NCBI RefSeq assembly: GCF_900104445.1
Contig: NZ_FNJI01000022.1
Span: forward strand, 1-64,000
From: Desulforhopalus singaporensis
GTDB taxonomy: Bacteria > Desulfobacterota > Desulfobulbia > Desulfobulbales > Desulfocapsaceae
DNA length: 64,000 bases
Reading direction: 5' to 3'
How positions within the stretch are numbered: position 1 is the stretch's first letter; each line of letters opens with the position of its first letter. The notes below the pieces were generated by a model. That model was not told where the DNA came from, made no database searches, and worked only from the letters and a program-made list of their open reading frames with translations. Positions 8,398 to 17,723 of the stretch are shown here, in pieces. A program made the translations under genes and the position numbers.

Positions 8398-9900
8398 GTG
8401 AAAACTGATGTAGTTGTCATCGGCAGCGGTATTAGCGGGCTCACCGCGGCGACGCTGCTGGCTTTAGCTGGAAAGGATGTCGTTATAGTGGAGAGACGGA
8501 ATCTCTTTGGAGGCTCCATCCGTCGTTTCAAACGGAACGGGGTAGGTTTCGATGTTGGTTTCCACTATACCGGTTGCCTTGGTGACGGCGAGATTCTCGA
8601 CCTGCTCTGGAAGCGTTGCGGTGTCAGGGATCGCGTGGAGGTGGATCCCGTTTTCCCAGACGGGTATGATCAATATGAATTTTTCGGGGGGAATACCGTT
8701 GTCCGTGGATACTTTTCCTATGCGCGGGTGGGGGAAGAGCTGAAGAGCTGTTTTCCAGGTGAAAAAGCTGGGATAGACAGCTACCTTCGCGAAATACGAG
8801 ATGTCTGCTCCCAGGTTCCTTTTTACAACCCTGACCTTCCCCTTGCTCCTTTTCTTCGCGGCTACAAATCCAGGCCGCGTCCCCTGGCGTCTTTTCTCGA
8901 TAGTGTAACCACCGACCCTGAGCTTCGTTCTGTCCTGGCTGCTCCGGCTTTTTTGTACGGTGTGCCGCTGAACCAGTGCAGCCTCGAGACCCATGCTTTG
9001 GTGGCTCATGGCTACTACTCCGGTGCGTATACGGTCAAGGGTGGGGGGCAAACTGTTGTCGATGGGTTTCTGGCGGCCCTGGAAAAAGCCGGGGCCAAAC
9101 TGCTTTCAAGCAGTAAGGCGGTCTCTATCCGGGTCGATGGCGACCGGGTAGCCGGGGTTGAGATTGAAGATGGCAAATGTATAGCCTGCAGTGATGTTAT
9201 TTTCTCCGGCCACCCGTCATCGGTGCCGGGTATGGTGCCCGATTCGGTATTTCGGCCCGCCTATCGGAAACGATTGCTGACGCTCAAGAACAGTCTGTCG
9301 ATGTTTGCCGTCTTCGGTACCGCTGAAAAGGACTTTCGGGTGCAGGCGAACGGGTTGAATTACTATCTGCTGCCGGAAGGGGGCGAAATGTTGTCGGCTG
9401 ATGATTCCACGCCACCTGCTCTGCGGTCGATGATGATCGCGTCGACAGGCGGAGAATGGCCGGAATTTAAGCCGTCCCTCCGGAACGGGATTATAATATT
9501 GCGTCCCGGTTTCTGGGAGGATGTAAAGGCATTTGCGGTATCGCGACCTGGCAACAGGGCTGCCGGGTATGAAAAATTCAAGGCCGAGGTTGGCGCTGAA
9601 ATGGTGGAAACCGCAGAGAAACGCTGGGGCCACTTTACAGGGCGTATAGAGCCATTTGCTGTCGGGACGCCGCTTACCTTCAGGGATGAGCTGGCGGCGC
9701 CGGGGGGGTGTGTGTATGGCGCAATGCACTGTCTTGATCAGTTCACCCCCGATGTGCGTACCCGTCTCCCAGGACTTTACCTGGCAGGTCAGTCCACGCT
9801 CATGACGGGCGTTGTAGGGGCCTCCATTGGTGGTATGACGGCGGCGGGTGAGATAGTTGGTCTGGAACCGTTTTGGGAGAGTTTACGGTCGTGGTGTTGA
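8398..9900 (+). CDS. CrtI/RetSat-like NAD(P)/FAD-dependent oxidoreductase
   Basis: A 500-residue protein. GTG 8398 is preferred because AAGGAA lies 7 nt upstream. The N-terminus is a classic dinucleotide-binding fold (VVVIGSGISGLTAA, Glu of 'IVERR', 'GGSIRRF'), and the C-terminal 'GLYLAGQSTLMTGVVGASIGG' matches the FAD-binding end of phytoene desaturases and retinol saturases. Such enzymes desaturate, saturate or isomerise polyene chains. It is the first gene of the 22-gene operon and overlaps the next ketosynthase gene. That places it in the same pathway, probably acting on the polyene made by the cluster. Ordinary aryl polyene clusters, as I remember them, lack this enzyme. Confidence 0.8.
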   Translation: MKTDVVVIGSGISGLTAATLLALAGKDVVIVERRNLFGGSIRRFKRNGVGFDVGFHYTGCLGDGEILDLLWKRCGVRDRVEVDPVFPDGYDQYEFFGGNTVVRGYFSYARVGEELKSCFPGEKAGIDSYLREIRDVCSQVPFYNPDLPLAPFLRGYKSRPRPLASFLDSVTTDPELRSVLAAPAFLYGVPLNQCSLETHALVAHGYYSGAYTVKGGGQTVVDGFLAALEKAGAKLLSSSKAVSIRVDGDRVAGVEIEDGKCIACSDVIFSGHPSSVPGMVPDSVFRPAYRKRLLTLKNSLSMFAVFGTAEKDFRVQANGLNYYLLPEGGEMLSADDSTPPALRSMMIASTGGEWPEFKPSLRNGIIILRPGFWEDVKAFAVSRPGNRAAGYEKFKAEVGAEMVETAEKRWGHFTGRIEPFAVGTPLTFRDELAAPGGCVYGAMHCLDQFTPDVRTRLPGLYLAGQSTLMTGVVGASIGGMTAAGEIVGLEPFWESLRSWC

Positions 9901-11123
9901 ACAGGGTAGTCATAACTGGCCGGGGTGCTGTTTCACCGTTCGGGCTGGGGGTGGAACGGTTAGTGGAAAATTTGTGGGCCGGGAATTCAGCCGTCTGCGT
10001 CATGGAAGAGTGGCGCGGGATCGAGGGACTGAAAAGTTGTATCGCCGCACCGGTCCCTCCGTTTGATTATAAATCGCTGTTGCCGAGGACGGTCCGTCGG
10101 TCCATGGGAAAGATGGCAATCTATGCCAACCTGGCGACGATGGAGGCGGTTCGCGACGCCGGCATCGATGATGAATTGCTGAAATCGGGCAAAACCGGTG
10201 CAGCCATTGGCTCTACTACGGGAAGCCCGGCGGTATATGAGAAGTTTTATGCCAGGTATCTGCCCAACAACGCGTTTGAAGGGATCAAGTCAGGCGAGTT
10301 CTTCAAGATGATGGGTCATACCTGCACGGCCAATGTCTGCCTGGCTCTTGGCATCCGGGGGGAGCAATGGGCACCGGTGAGTGCCTGTACGTCGTCATCC
10401 CAGGCCGTCGGGCTTGGTTATCTGCTGGTGCAGACCGGCAGGCAGGAGGTGGTACTCTGCGGAGGTTCCGAGGAAACACACGCTTCGGTTACCGGGGTTT
10501 TTGACCTGTTGCGCGCAGCTTCATATAGAAACGATGACCCTGAAAGCGCGTGCAGACCTTTTGACACCGGTCGTGATGGCGTGGTCTGCGGCGGAGGGAG
10601 CGGTATCCTGGTGTTGGAGAACTATGAGCACGCAAAGACGCGTGGTGCGAAAATATACGGGGAGATCGTGGGGTTTGGCAATGTCAATGACGCTGGCCAC
10701 ATCGCAAACCCTGATAAGGATTCCATGGTGCGGGCCATGAAAAATGCAATGGACGAGGCGGGTCTCAGGGCGGAGGATATTGACTACGTCAATGCCCATG
10801 CCACCGGCACAGAGCTTGGTGATGTCGCCGAAGCCGCCGCCATAGGCGTCGCCGTTGACTCCTCGACACCAGTGAGCTCTTTTAAGGGGCATCTCGGCCA
10901 CACCCTCGGTGCATCGGGTACCCTGGAATTGATAGGTGTGCTTGAGATGATGGAGCGAGGCGAGATCCTGCCTACGAGAAATCTTGAAGACGTTGATCCC
11001 CGCTGTGCCGACGCCCGGCTGGAAACGGAAAAGCGGAAGGCGGAGATCCGTACGGTACTTAAGAATAATTTTGCCCTTGGCGGGGTGAACACCTCGCTGG
11101 CGATTACCAAAGTGAATTTATGA
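9891..11123 (+). CDS. beta-ketoacyl-ACP synthase (FabF-like KS)
   Basis: A 410-residue condensing enzyme. GTG 9891 is taken as the start, with GGAGAG 9 nt upstream; it overlaps the oxidoreductase stop by 10 bp. All three catalytic residues are visible: the Cys in 'VSACTSSSQAVG' near residue 164, the His in 'NAHATGT' near residue 300 and the His in 'FKGHLGHTLGASG' near residue 335. It extends an acyl-ACP by decarboxylative condensation with malonyl-ACP. It is followed by an ACP gene with a 4-bp overlap, so KS and ACP are likely made together as a unit. It is one of three complete KS proteins in the operon. Confidence 0.88.
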   Translation: MVLNRVVITGRGAVSPFGLGVERLVENLWAGNSAVCVMEEWRGIEGLKSCIAAPVPPFDYKSLLPRTVRRSMGKMAIYANLATMEAVRDAGIDDELLKSGKTGAAIGSTTGSPAVYEKFYARYLPNNAFEGIKSGEFFKMMGHTCTANVCLALGIRGEQWAPVSACTSSSQAVGLGYLLVQTGRQEVVLCGGSEETHASVTGVFDLLRAASYRNDDPESACRPFDTGRDGVVCGGGSGILVLENYEHAKTRGAKIYGEIVGFGNVNDAGHIANPDKDSMVRAMKNAMDEAGLRAEDIDYVNAHATGTELGDVAEAAAIGVAVDSSTPVSSFKGHLGHTLGASGTLELIGVLEMMERGEILPTRNLEDVDPRCADARLETEKRKAEIRTVLKNNFALGGVNTSLAITKVNL

Positions 11124-11383
11124 TAACCGATGATGAACTGTGCCGAAAGGTGATAGAGGTCCTGGCGCAAGAATTTGAACTGGATCCGGAAGAGATGGTG
11201 CCTGAGGCGACACTGTATGACGATCTCGGCCTGGACAGCCTGGATGCGGTGGACATGGTCGTGGTGCTTGAAAAAACCTTTGGCATGAAAGTGACTGATG
11301 AAGCTGCGCTCCGGTCCATCCGGACGGTGGACGACCTGATGCAGTTTGTCATCCGCTTGCGGGCGGAGCAGAGTAGGGCATAG
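11120..11383 (+). CDS. acyl carrier protein 1
   Basis: An 87-residue acidic four-helix protein with the phosphopantetheine site 'LGLDSLDAVDM' (Ser near residue 40). The length fits type II ACPs. Its ATG overlaps the KS stop by 4 bp (ATGA), and the next gene starts right after its stop. It would carry the growing chain for this module. A second ACP at 19815 has an almost identical DSL segment, so the pathway appears to use two dedicated carriers. Confidence 0.88.
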   Translation: MITDDELCRKVIEVLAQEFELDPEEMVPEATLYDDLGLDSLDAVDMVVVLEKTFGMKVTDEAALRSIRTVDDLMQFVIRLRAEQSRA

Positions 11384-12148
11384 GTGTGTTCTTTGCTGAA
11401 ACTATTGTGGAATGTCTACTTCTGGCTGGTTTTTGTTATTCTTACCGTAACCGGTCTGTTTCTCCTTCCTGTTGTGCTTCTGCTGATAGTCTTTATCCGA
11501 AAATGTTCTCCGGACGGTGCTCTCAGGCGGGCAATCAGGCTCTACGGCTGGATATTGACTCGTGTTGTGCCGTTTGGTGCTCCCGTTGAGGTGGAGTATA
11601 AGAGTGGGGAGAGGCTGCCGTCCACCGCGATATTCGTGGCGAACCATAATTCGGCGATCGATCCGTACCTGTTTGGGACCATTCCCGTGGAAAACGGATT
11701 TGTGACATCCTGGCCGTTTCGCATTCCGGTGTACGGATTTTTTATGCGTCTGGCAGGATATGCCGATGCCCGGAAAGGATGGGATTCGGTTCGCGAAAAA
11801 TGTATAAAACTCCTTAATGCGGGCTGTTCCGTGACCATCTGGCCAGAAGGACACAGGTCGTGTGATTTTCAACTTGGGCGGTTCAAGAACGGGGCCTTTT
11901 CTCTCTCCGTGGACACGGGGCGACCGATTGTGCCTGTGTGCATTCTCGGCTCGGGTTCGGTACTACCGCCCGGACACATGCTGATGACACCCGGTAGGGT
12001 GCGGCTCATAGTGCTCGATCCGGTATACCCGGAATGCGGTGGTGGAGACAGGGGGGAGGCTGTTCGGAATCTTCGGCGCAGGATTCGCGGGATGTTGGAG
12101 GCAGAACTAAGTGAAAACAAACATTTCCGGATTCATGCTGTGGGTTGA
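11384..12148 (+). CDS. PlsC-like 1-acyl-glycerol-3-phosphate acyltransferase family protein
   Basis: A 254-residue protein starting with GTG immediately after the ACP stop. One long N-terminal hydrophobic stretch (WLVFVILTVTGLFLLPVVLL) anchors it to the inner membrane. The acyltransferase signature NHxxxxD is present as 'NHNSAIDPY' near residue 87, followed by 'WPEGHRSC', a variant of the usual PEGTRS block. It probably moves a finished acyl or aryl-polyene chain from ACP to a lipid or sugar acceptor. The gene context argues against a housekeeping phospholipid role. Confidence 0.82.
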   Translation: MCSLLKLLWNVYFWLVFVILTVTGLFLLPVVLLLIVFIRKCSPDGALRRAIRLYGWILTRVVPFGAPVEVEYKSGERLPSTAIFVANHNSAIDPYLFGTIPVENGFVTSWPFRIPVYGFFMRLAGYADARKGWDSVREKCIKLLNAGCSVTIWPEGHRSCDFQLGRFKNGAFSLSVDTGRPIVPVCILGSGSVLPPGHMLMTPGRVRLIVLDPVYPECGGGDRGEAVRNLRRRIRGMLEAELSENKHFRIHAVG

Positions 12149-12160
12149 CGCGAGAACGAA

Positions 12161-13465
12161 ATGAATAAAACGCTATACGATCTGGACAGGGCCACGGCGC
12201 TCAGGAAGTCGACTGCCGAGGAGATTGAGCGGGCTCAGCTGCCGCTGTTGAAGAACCATTTGCGACAGGCTGCAACCGTGCCGTTTTATAAAAAACTGTT
12301 CGACGGAGCAGGCCTTGATATCGACGGTCTTCAGTCGATAAAGGAGTTGTCGAATCTGCCCTTCACAACACGAACCGATCTGGATGCGAGTCCCGAAAAA
12401 TTCGGCAGTGGCAAAGAGAGCGACTTTCGTGATATCGCCCTTACCTCGGGTACCACTGGCGAGGCGGTTATCGTCCCCTACACTGCCAATGACCTGGAAA
12501 GGCTGGCCTTTAACGAGACCATGGGCTATCTGGGGGCCGGTGTTACCCAGGAAGACCGGCTGATGCTCACCGTCACCTTGGATCGCTGCTTCATTGCCGG
12601 CCTTGCCTACTACAGCGGGGCGACCCGGCTGGGGGCGACGGCTATTCGTAGCGGCCCCGGGCAGCCCGAGCGGCAGTGGCACGTTATACGGACGTTGAAG
12701 CCGCGGGTCATCGTCGGGGTACCTGCCTTCCTCTATGGTCTGGGCCGATGGGGGCTTGAGAACGGTATTGATGTCGGCCGCTGCTCCATCGATACCATCG
12801 TCACCATTGGCGAGCCGGCAAGACAGGCCGACCACTCTCCTACGCCGCTTGGCGGCAGGCTGATCGACATCTGGCAGGCAAGACTCGCCTCATCCTACGG
12901 GGCGACGGAACTCGAAACGGCTTTTTGTGAGTGCGGCCAGGGAAAAGGCGGGCACGTGCATCCCGAATTGATGCTTGTCGAGATCGTGGGTGACGACGGT
13001 ACCGTCCTTCCCAACGGCACCTCGGGTGAGGTGGTGGTGACTCCGCTCGGGGTGGAAGGGTTCCCGTTGGTGCGGTTTAAAACCGGGGATATCGCCCGCC
13101 TGCACAGCGACCCGTGCGGCTGCGGATGGAACAGTAAGCGGCTCGGTGCCGTGGAAGGCAGACTTGCCCAGCGGTTGAAATACCGGGGGACCACCATCTA
13201 TCCGGAGATGATCTTTAATGTGCTGCAGGAGATCGAGGGGGTATCCGCCGGTTATGTGGAGGTTCGTCTTGCGGCCGACGGTTCCGACGATGTGACCGTG
13301 GTCGTGGGTGTTGAAAAAGAAATCGGGGCCGGCCGACTCGAAGAGAGCCTGCAGGCACGGCTCCGGGTTCGTCCCCAGGTCCAGGTGCGAACGGGGGAAC
13401 AGGTCGAGCGGGTAATGACCGCCGACGGTGGCAGAAAGCCGAGGAAATTTTTCGATTACAGATAG
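12161..13465 (+). CDS. PaaK-like AMP-forming acyl/aryl-CoA (or ACP) ligase
   Basis: A 434-residue member of the phenylacetate-CoA ligase branch of ANL enzymes. Visible are the P-loop 'LTSGTTGEAV' near residue 92, 'SSYGATELE' near residue 245, the adenylate-binding 'FKTGDIARL', a Cys pair (CGCGW) and a C-terminal domain beginning near 'RLGAVEGRLAQ'. It should activate a carboxylic acid, possibly an aromatic starter, as an acyl-adenylate and load it on CoA or an ACP. In aryl polyene clusters an AMP ligase activates a hydroxybenzoate-type starter, so this is a candidate starter enzyme. No ammonia-lyase or chorismate lyase lies in the operon to make the starter. Confidence 0.82.
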   Translation: MNKTLYDLDRATALRKSTAEEIERAQLPLLKNHLRQAATVPFYKKLFDGAGLDIDGLQSIKELSNLPFTTRTDLDASPEKFGSGKESDFRDIALTSGTTGEAVIVPYTANDLERLAFNETMGYLGAGVTQEDRLMLTVTLDRCFIAGLAYYSGATRLGATAIRSGPGQPERQWHVIRTLKPRVIVGVPAFLYGLGRWGLENGIDVGRCSIDTIVTIGEPARQADHSPTPLGGRLIDIWQARLASSYGATELETAFCECGQGKGGHVHPELMLVEIVGDDGTVLPNGTSGEVVVTPLGVEGFPLVRFKTGDIARLHSDPCGCGWNSKRLGAVEGRLAQRLKYRGTTIYPEMIFNVLQEIEGVSAGYVEVRLAADGSDDVTVVVGVEKEIGAGRLEESLQARLRVRPQVQVRTGEQVERVMTADGGRKPRKFFDYR

Positions 13466-13483
13466 CTCTGGGAGAATGAGGTA

Positions 13484-14536
13484 ATGTCGTGTGTCGGGGA
13501 GCAGTTTGGGATGGAGTTCAGCCTGGAGGAAATTGCCGGGTGCAGGAAAGCGCAGGGGCTCTTGTCCATGGAGCTGGAGCTGTCGCGGCTCTGCGACCTG
13601 CGATGCCTCTACTGCTATGCGGCTTCGGGCAAAGCGCTTGAAAATGAGCTCAGCCTCGACGAGATCCGCTTCATCATTGATGAAGCCATCGGGTTGGGAG
13701 TAAAAAAGATCATCGTGCTGGGAGGCGGTGAGCCGCTTCTCTACCCGCACCTGATGGATGTTCTCGAATATCTGCGTGGCAGGAACCTGGTAGTGGATCT
13801 TTTCACCAACGGCCAGACACTGAACCGTGAACTCGCCGACAAACTCTTTGCCCTCGGTGTCGGCGTGGCGTTGAAGATGAACAGCCGAATACCGGGGGTC
13901 CAGGATCGGCTGGCCGGTAGAAAGGGTGCCCACGAGGCGATCGGCAGGGCTCTTGAAAACCTGCAGACTGCAGGATATCCGGATTCGGATCATTTGCTTG
14001 CCATCGAGACGATTATCTGCAGTCAGAATATTGCGGAATTGCCCGGAATGTGGCGCTGGGCTCGTCAAAACGGCATCGTCCCTTATTTTGAGTCCATAAC
14101 CATGCAGGGGCGGGCGGTGGAGTATCGTGAGCTTGAGGTCGGGCAGGAACAACTCAAGAAGCTTTTTAAGGAGCTGGCCTGCATTGATCGTGAGGAGTTC
14201 AAGCGAAGCTGGACGCCGCATCCGCCGCTTGTGGGGTCACACTGCGCCCGACACGAGTATTCCTGTACCGTAACCTCCACGGGGGAAGTTCACCCCTGTC
14301 CGGGGGTGGATGTGTCGGGAGGTTCTATTCGTCACACGAGTCTTGCCGATATCGTCCGTACCAGCAGGATTTTCAGGGATTTGCGCAACATACGCGACAC
14401 CATAAAGGGGCATTGCGCCATCTGCGAGCTCGGGGAGGTCTGTTACGGGTGCCGCGGTCATGCCTACCAGGTCACGGGCGACTACCTGGCGGAGGACCCG
14501 ATTTGCTGGCTCAAGCATCCACCAAGCAATAGCTGA
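13484..14536 (+). CDS. radical SAM/SPASM protein
   Basis: A 350-residue protein with the canonical CxxxCxxC as 'CDLRCLYC' near residue 37, a 'GGGEPLLYP' strand and 'DLFTNGQTL'. The C-terminal half has a seven-Cys SPASM pattern: 'HCARHEYSC', 'VHPCPG', then 'CAICELGEVCYGC' and a final Cys in 'DPICW', which should bind auxiliary 4Fe-4S clusters. SPASM enzymes modify peptides, sugars or alcohols; none is common in aryl polyene clusters. It lies 18 bp after the ligase and 11 bp before a KS-like protein, within the uninterrupted operon. The substrate may be the carrier-bound chain or the head group, which is inference. Confidence 0.85.
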   Translation: MSCVGEQFGMEFSLEEIAGCRKAQGLLSMELELSRLCDLRCLYCYAASGKALENELSLDEIRFIIDEAIGLGVKKIIVLGGGEPLLYPHLMDVLEYLRGRNLVVDLFTNGQTLNRELADKLFALGVGVALKMNSRIPGVQDRLAGRKGAHEAIGRALENLQTAGYPDSDHLLAIETIICSQNIAELPGMWRWARQNGIVPYFESITMQGRAVEYRELEVGQEQLKKLFKELACIDREEFKRSWTPHPPLVGSHCARHEYSCTVTSTGEVHPCPGVDVSGGSIRHTSLADIVRTSRIFRDLRNIRDTIKGHCAICELGEVCYGCRGHAYQVTGDYLAEDPICWLKHPPSNS

Positions 14537-14547
14537 CGGGTGGCGGC

Positions 14548-15111
14548 ATGGTAGATTATTTGGAAAATTTTCGGTCAATGGCTAAAAAGGCTGCATGTAT
14601 CGCCGATAATCCTGCAGCGGAGATTGTCGAACTTCTTGGCGGTCGGTTGCCCTCACGCTGGGGGCGGATGCCGTTGCTCTCAAGGGCCATGATCGTTGAA
14701 ACGGGCGCGGTCCTTAAATCGCATGGACTGATGAAAAACGGCACCAGGTTGTGTGACAACGGTATGACCGTCGGTCTTGTAGGGGCGACCCGGTTCGGCT
14801 CCATGCAAACTGATCTTGCCTTCAAGAAGAGTATGACCCTTGGCCCCGGTCTGGCCAGTCCCGCCCTGTTCGGGTATACCCTCCCCAATACGCCGTTGGC
14901 CGAGGCCGCCGTCATCTTCGGGCTGACGGGGCCGGTTTATGCTATCTATCATGACGGTGACAACCTGCACGAACGGGCCAGGCTTGAGGCAGAGAGTCTT
15001 CTCGACGCCTTCGCCAATCTCGATTGGGTGTTGGCCTGTGTTTTTGATCACTATCCCGGCGAAGACGAGCCGGAAAATATTTTTGTCAACTTAACAGTAT
15101 CTTCCAGGTAA
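14548..15111 (+). CDS. short Cys-less ketosynthase-like protein
   Basis: A 187-residue protein that I place, with caution, in the N-terminal beta-ketoacyl synthase-like group. The blocks 'VGLVGATRFGSMQTDLAF', 'GLASPALFGYTLPNTPLAEAAVIFGLTGP' mirror 'GMYLGSAFGPMQTNFEVL' and 'SPILFSLSVFNTAAGYIASILGIRG' of the protein at 21773. The nucleophilic Cys and both His of active KS enzymes are absent. It may be a chain-length-factor-like or scaffold partner for a KS. It sits between a SPASM radical SAM gene and a B12-type radical SAM gene, 3 bp before the latter. Confidence 0.6.
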   Translation: MVDYLENFRSMAKKAACIADNPAAEIVELLGGRLPSRWGRMPLLSRAMIVETGAVLKSHGLMKNGTRLCDNGMTVGLVGATRFGSMQTDLAFKKSMTLGPGLASPALFGYTLPNTPLAEAAVIFGLTGPVYAIYHDGDNLHERARLEAESLLDAFANLDWVLACVFDHYPGEDEPENIFVNLTVSSR

Positions 15112-15114
15112 AGA

Positions 15115-16374
15115 ATGCCGAAAGTCACACTTGTCTATCCAAAATGGCAGAAGATTCCGGAGCAGACGGAGTTTCATCTTCCACCCCATGGCCCCGTTTG
15201 TGTGGCCGCCTCTATTTCCGAGCATTACGACGTTACCTTTGTCGATGAGAACGTCGACGCTATAGATTTTAGCCAACGGCCCGATGCGGTGCTGCTCTCC
15301 ATGATGCTGACCTGTCAGCAACCACGGGGCCGGGAAATTGCGGAAAAATTCCGCGCACTCGGCGTTCCGGTCATCGCGGGGGGGATCTCGACCATGCTCC
15401 ACGCCGACGAGGTGCAGCAATATGTCGACTCGGTGTTCCTCGGGGAGACGGAGGGCGGCAGGCTCGCCGGTGTGCTGCGGGATCTTGAACAGGGGCGTCT
15501 TGCAAAACGATACGACTTTTTTCACGATTTTCCCCCCATTGAATCGATCGGCCCGGCCCGCAGGTCGATCCTCAATGATGAAAAATATGTGTATCGCGGC
15601 GTACGCATGGTCGATCTCGTCCACGCCTCGCGGGGGTGTCGTTTCAACTGTTTTCCCTGTTCCACCGCCTATCTCGGTGGTCGCAAATTTAGGCCCAGGC
15701 CATATGACAAGGTTGTCGAGGAGGTCAGCGGTATCGATAACGATAGGCTGTTTATCGTCGACAATTCCCTGGCCCAGGATCGCGACTGGGTAATGGGACT
15801 GTTCGATGCCTTGATTCCACTGAAGAAAAAGTGGATTTCCCACCCGATCGTAGATGAGGATGCCGTGATTGCCAGGGCCGCCGAGGCTGGCTGCTGGTAC
15901 GTTTATCAGGCCGTTTTCGATACCTCGGACGTGATCCGCAACCGGGTGAAACGACTCAAGGACCACGGCATCGGGGTCGAGGCCGCCGTACTCCTTGGCA
16001 CGGACAACCAGGATGCTGACTATATCAAGCGGCTGGTGGATTTCCTGCTGGAGATCGATGTCGATATGTGCGAGTTCTCTATCCTCACCCCGTTTCCCCA
16101 TGCGCCGATTACCGCGACCTATGAACGGGAGGGGAGGATTCTTCACCGGGACTGGGGCCGTTACACCACCGCAGAGGTTGTTTTTAAGCCCAGGCAGATG
16201 AGCCCGGAGACTTTGCAGGAGATGTACTGCTACGCATGGGAAACATTTTACAAGGAGATGCCGCAATCACTCAGGATGGCGAGGCTGTTCACCGATCTCG
16301 TCAAAAAGGAGATGGCGGATGGGACCTATAAGGCTATGTCGCTTGGAAGGGATCGGAAATGGGCAGCCAATTGA
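15115..16374 (+). CDS. B12-binding-type radical SAM protein A
   Basis: A 419-residue protein. The first ~130 residues are the cobalamin-binding-like Rossmann domain (VTLVYPKW, VVTF/VDENVDAID, AVLLSMMLTC, VIAGGISTM, FLGETEGG). The radical SAM domain has CxxxCxxC as 'CRFNCFPC' near residue 178, preceded by 'VHASRG'. No DxHxxG motif is seen. Similar enzymes include radical C-methyltransferases and hopanoid or bacteriochlorophyll tailoring enzymes. It overlaps the next radical SAM gene by 16 bp, so the two proteins are probably made together and act in series. Confidence 0.85.
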   Translation: MPKVTLVYPKWQKIPEQTEFHLPPHGPVCVAASISEHYDVTFVDENVDAIDFSQRPDAVLLSMMLTCQQPRGREIAEKFRALGVPVIAGGISTMLHADEVQQYVDSVFLGETEGGRLAGVLRDLEQGRLAKRYDFFHDFPPIESIGPARRSILNDEKYVYRGVRMVDLVHASRGCRFNCFPCSTAYLGGRKFRPRPYDKVVEEVSGIDNDRLFIVDNSLAQDRDWVMGLFDALIPLKKKWISHPIVDEDAVIARAAEAGCWYVYQAVFDTSDVIRNRVKRLKDHGIGVEAAVLLGTDNQDADYIKRLVDFLLEIDVDMCEFSILTPFPHAPITATYEREGRILHRDWGRYTTAEVVFKPRQMSPETLQEMYCYAWETFYKEMPQSLRMARLFTDLVKKEMADGTYKAMSLGRDRKWAAN

Positions 16375-17723
16375 CAGGTGGAGCAACGGTCGACTGCCTG
16401 ATTATTTCGGCAAACCAGGTTGTCACCCCGTATCCGGTATACCCGCTTGGCGCGGCTTATATCACCGACGCCCTCCAGCGAGCCGGTCACCCGACCGTGC
16501 ATTTCGACATGCTGGCGGATGGCGGGCTGCAGGCTCTAGCTGGGCTGCTGGCGCAGAAAACGTTCGGCCTGGTGGGAATCTCCATCCGCAACATTGACAC
16601 TGTGGATAGCACGGACCCGAGGGGGTATCTGGATGATGTGGTTGCCGTAGCCCGGTGCGTTCGTGACTTTACCGCAGCCCCTGTGGTGCTTGGCGGACCG
16701 GCTTTCTCCATTATGCCCGAGGAGTTCCTTGCACTGGTCGGGGCCGAGTACGGTGTCGTCGGCGAGGGCGAGAGAGCTGTGGTGGAATTGGCCGGAGCGC
16801 TGGCCTGCGGCAGGCCGCCTGAACCGGGTATGCTTGCTGGCCAACGAGTAAAGCGGGTCGCACCCTGTGTCGGGCTTGCTGCGAACACGGTTGGCTACTA
16901 CCTCGAACATGGCGGGATGCTCAACGTCCAGACCAAGCGCGGCTGCCCTTATTCCTGCGGCTACTGTTCCTACCCGACCATTGAGGGAAACCGTATGCGG
17001 TTTCGCGACCCGCGAGAGGTCGTCGAAGAGATTGTTTGTCTCAAGGAGCGGTATGGCGCGCGTTATCTCTTTTTCGCCGATTCGGTCTTCAACGACTCGG
17101 CGGAGAAATATCTGGAGACGGTGGAGGAGATGATTCGCCGCGATGTATCCCTGCCCTGGTGCGCGTTTTTCAGGCCCCAGGGGATAACAAAGAGCAAGCT
17201 CCGCCTGCTCAAGCGTGCCGGACTCGTCGCCATGGAACTGGGAACCGACGCTGCCACGGATACGACCCTTGCCGGGCTGAACAAGGGGTTTGGCTTCGAG
17301 GAGGTGGTTCAGGTTCACCAAGGGGCGATGGATATGGATATATCCTGCGCCCACTTTATCATGTTCGGTGGCCCCGGAGAGGATAAAGAGACTCTGGCCC
17401 GTGGACTTGCTAACATCGACCGGCTTGATGGCGCCGCTGTGTTCGGCTTTGTCGGTATACGGATTTTGCCGAAAACAGCCATCTTTGAGCGGGCTGTATC
17501 AGAAGGTATTATCAGCTGCGACGACTCGCTGCTGGAACCGAAATTTTACTATTCGCCCGACGTGGCAAGAGAAGAGATCGAATCGGCTGTACAGCAGGCC
17601 TTTTCCGGTCGAATCGACCGGATCTTCCCCTGCCACCAGTTCTATGATCGTATCGCCATGCTGCACGGGATGGGACATGCCGGACCGCTATGGGACTTGT
17701 TGCTGAAAAAGAGACGTCAATGA
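16359..17723 (+). CDS. B12-binding-type radical SAM protein B
   Basis: A 454-residue protein. The N-terminal cobalamin-binding-like domain includes 'PLGAAYITDALQRAGH', 'LVGISIRNID', 'VVLGGPAFSIMP' and 'GVVGEGE'. The radical SAM core has 'KRGCPYSCGYCSYP' (CxxxCxxC) near residue 197, then 'YLFFADSVFND' and 'LGTDAATD'. It resembles the enzyme at 2004 more than the one at 15115 in its CPYxCxYC block. It overlaps the next gene by 4 bp (ATGA). With the two upstream radical SAM genes it forms a three-enzyme radical cassette. The substrate is unknown. Confidence 0.85.
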   Translation: MGSQLTGGATVDCLIISANQVVTPYPVYPLGAAYITDALQRAGHPTVHFDMLADGGLQALAGLLAQKTFGLVGISIRNIDTVDSTDPRGYLDDVVAVARCVRDFTAAPVVLGGPAFSIMPEEFLALVGAEYGVVGEGERAVVELAGALACGRPPEPGMLAGQRVKRVAPCVGLAANTVGYYLEHGGMLNVQTKRGCPYSCGYCSYPTIEGNRMRFRDPREVVEEIVCLKERYGARYLFFADSVFNDSAEKYLETVEEMIRRDVSLPWCAFFRPQGITKSKLRLLKRAGLVAMELGTDAATDTTLAGLNKGFGFEEVVQVHQGAMDMDISCAHFIMFGGPGEDKETLARGLANIDRLDGAAVFGFVGIRILPKTAIFERAVSEGIISCDDSLLEPKFYYSPDVAREEIESAVQQAFSGRIDRIFPCHQFYDRIAMLHGMGHAGPLWDLLLKKRRQ

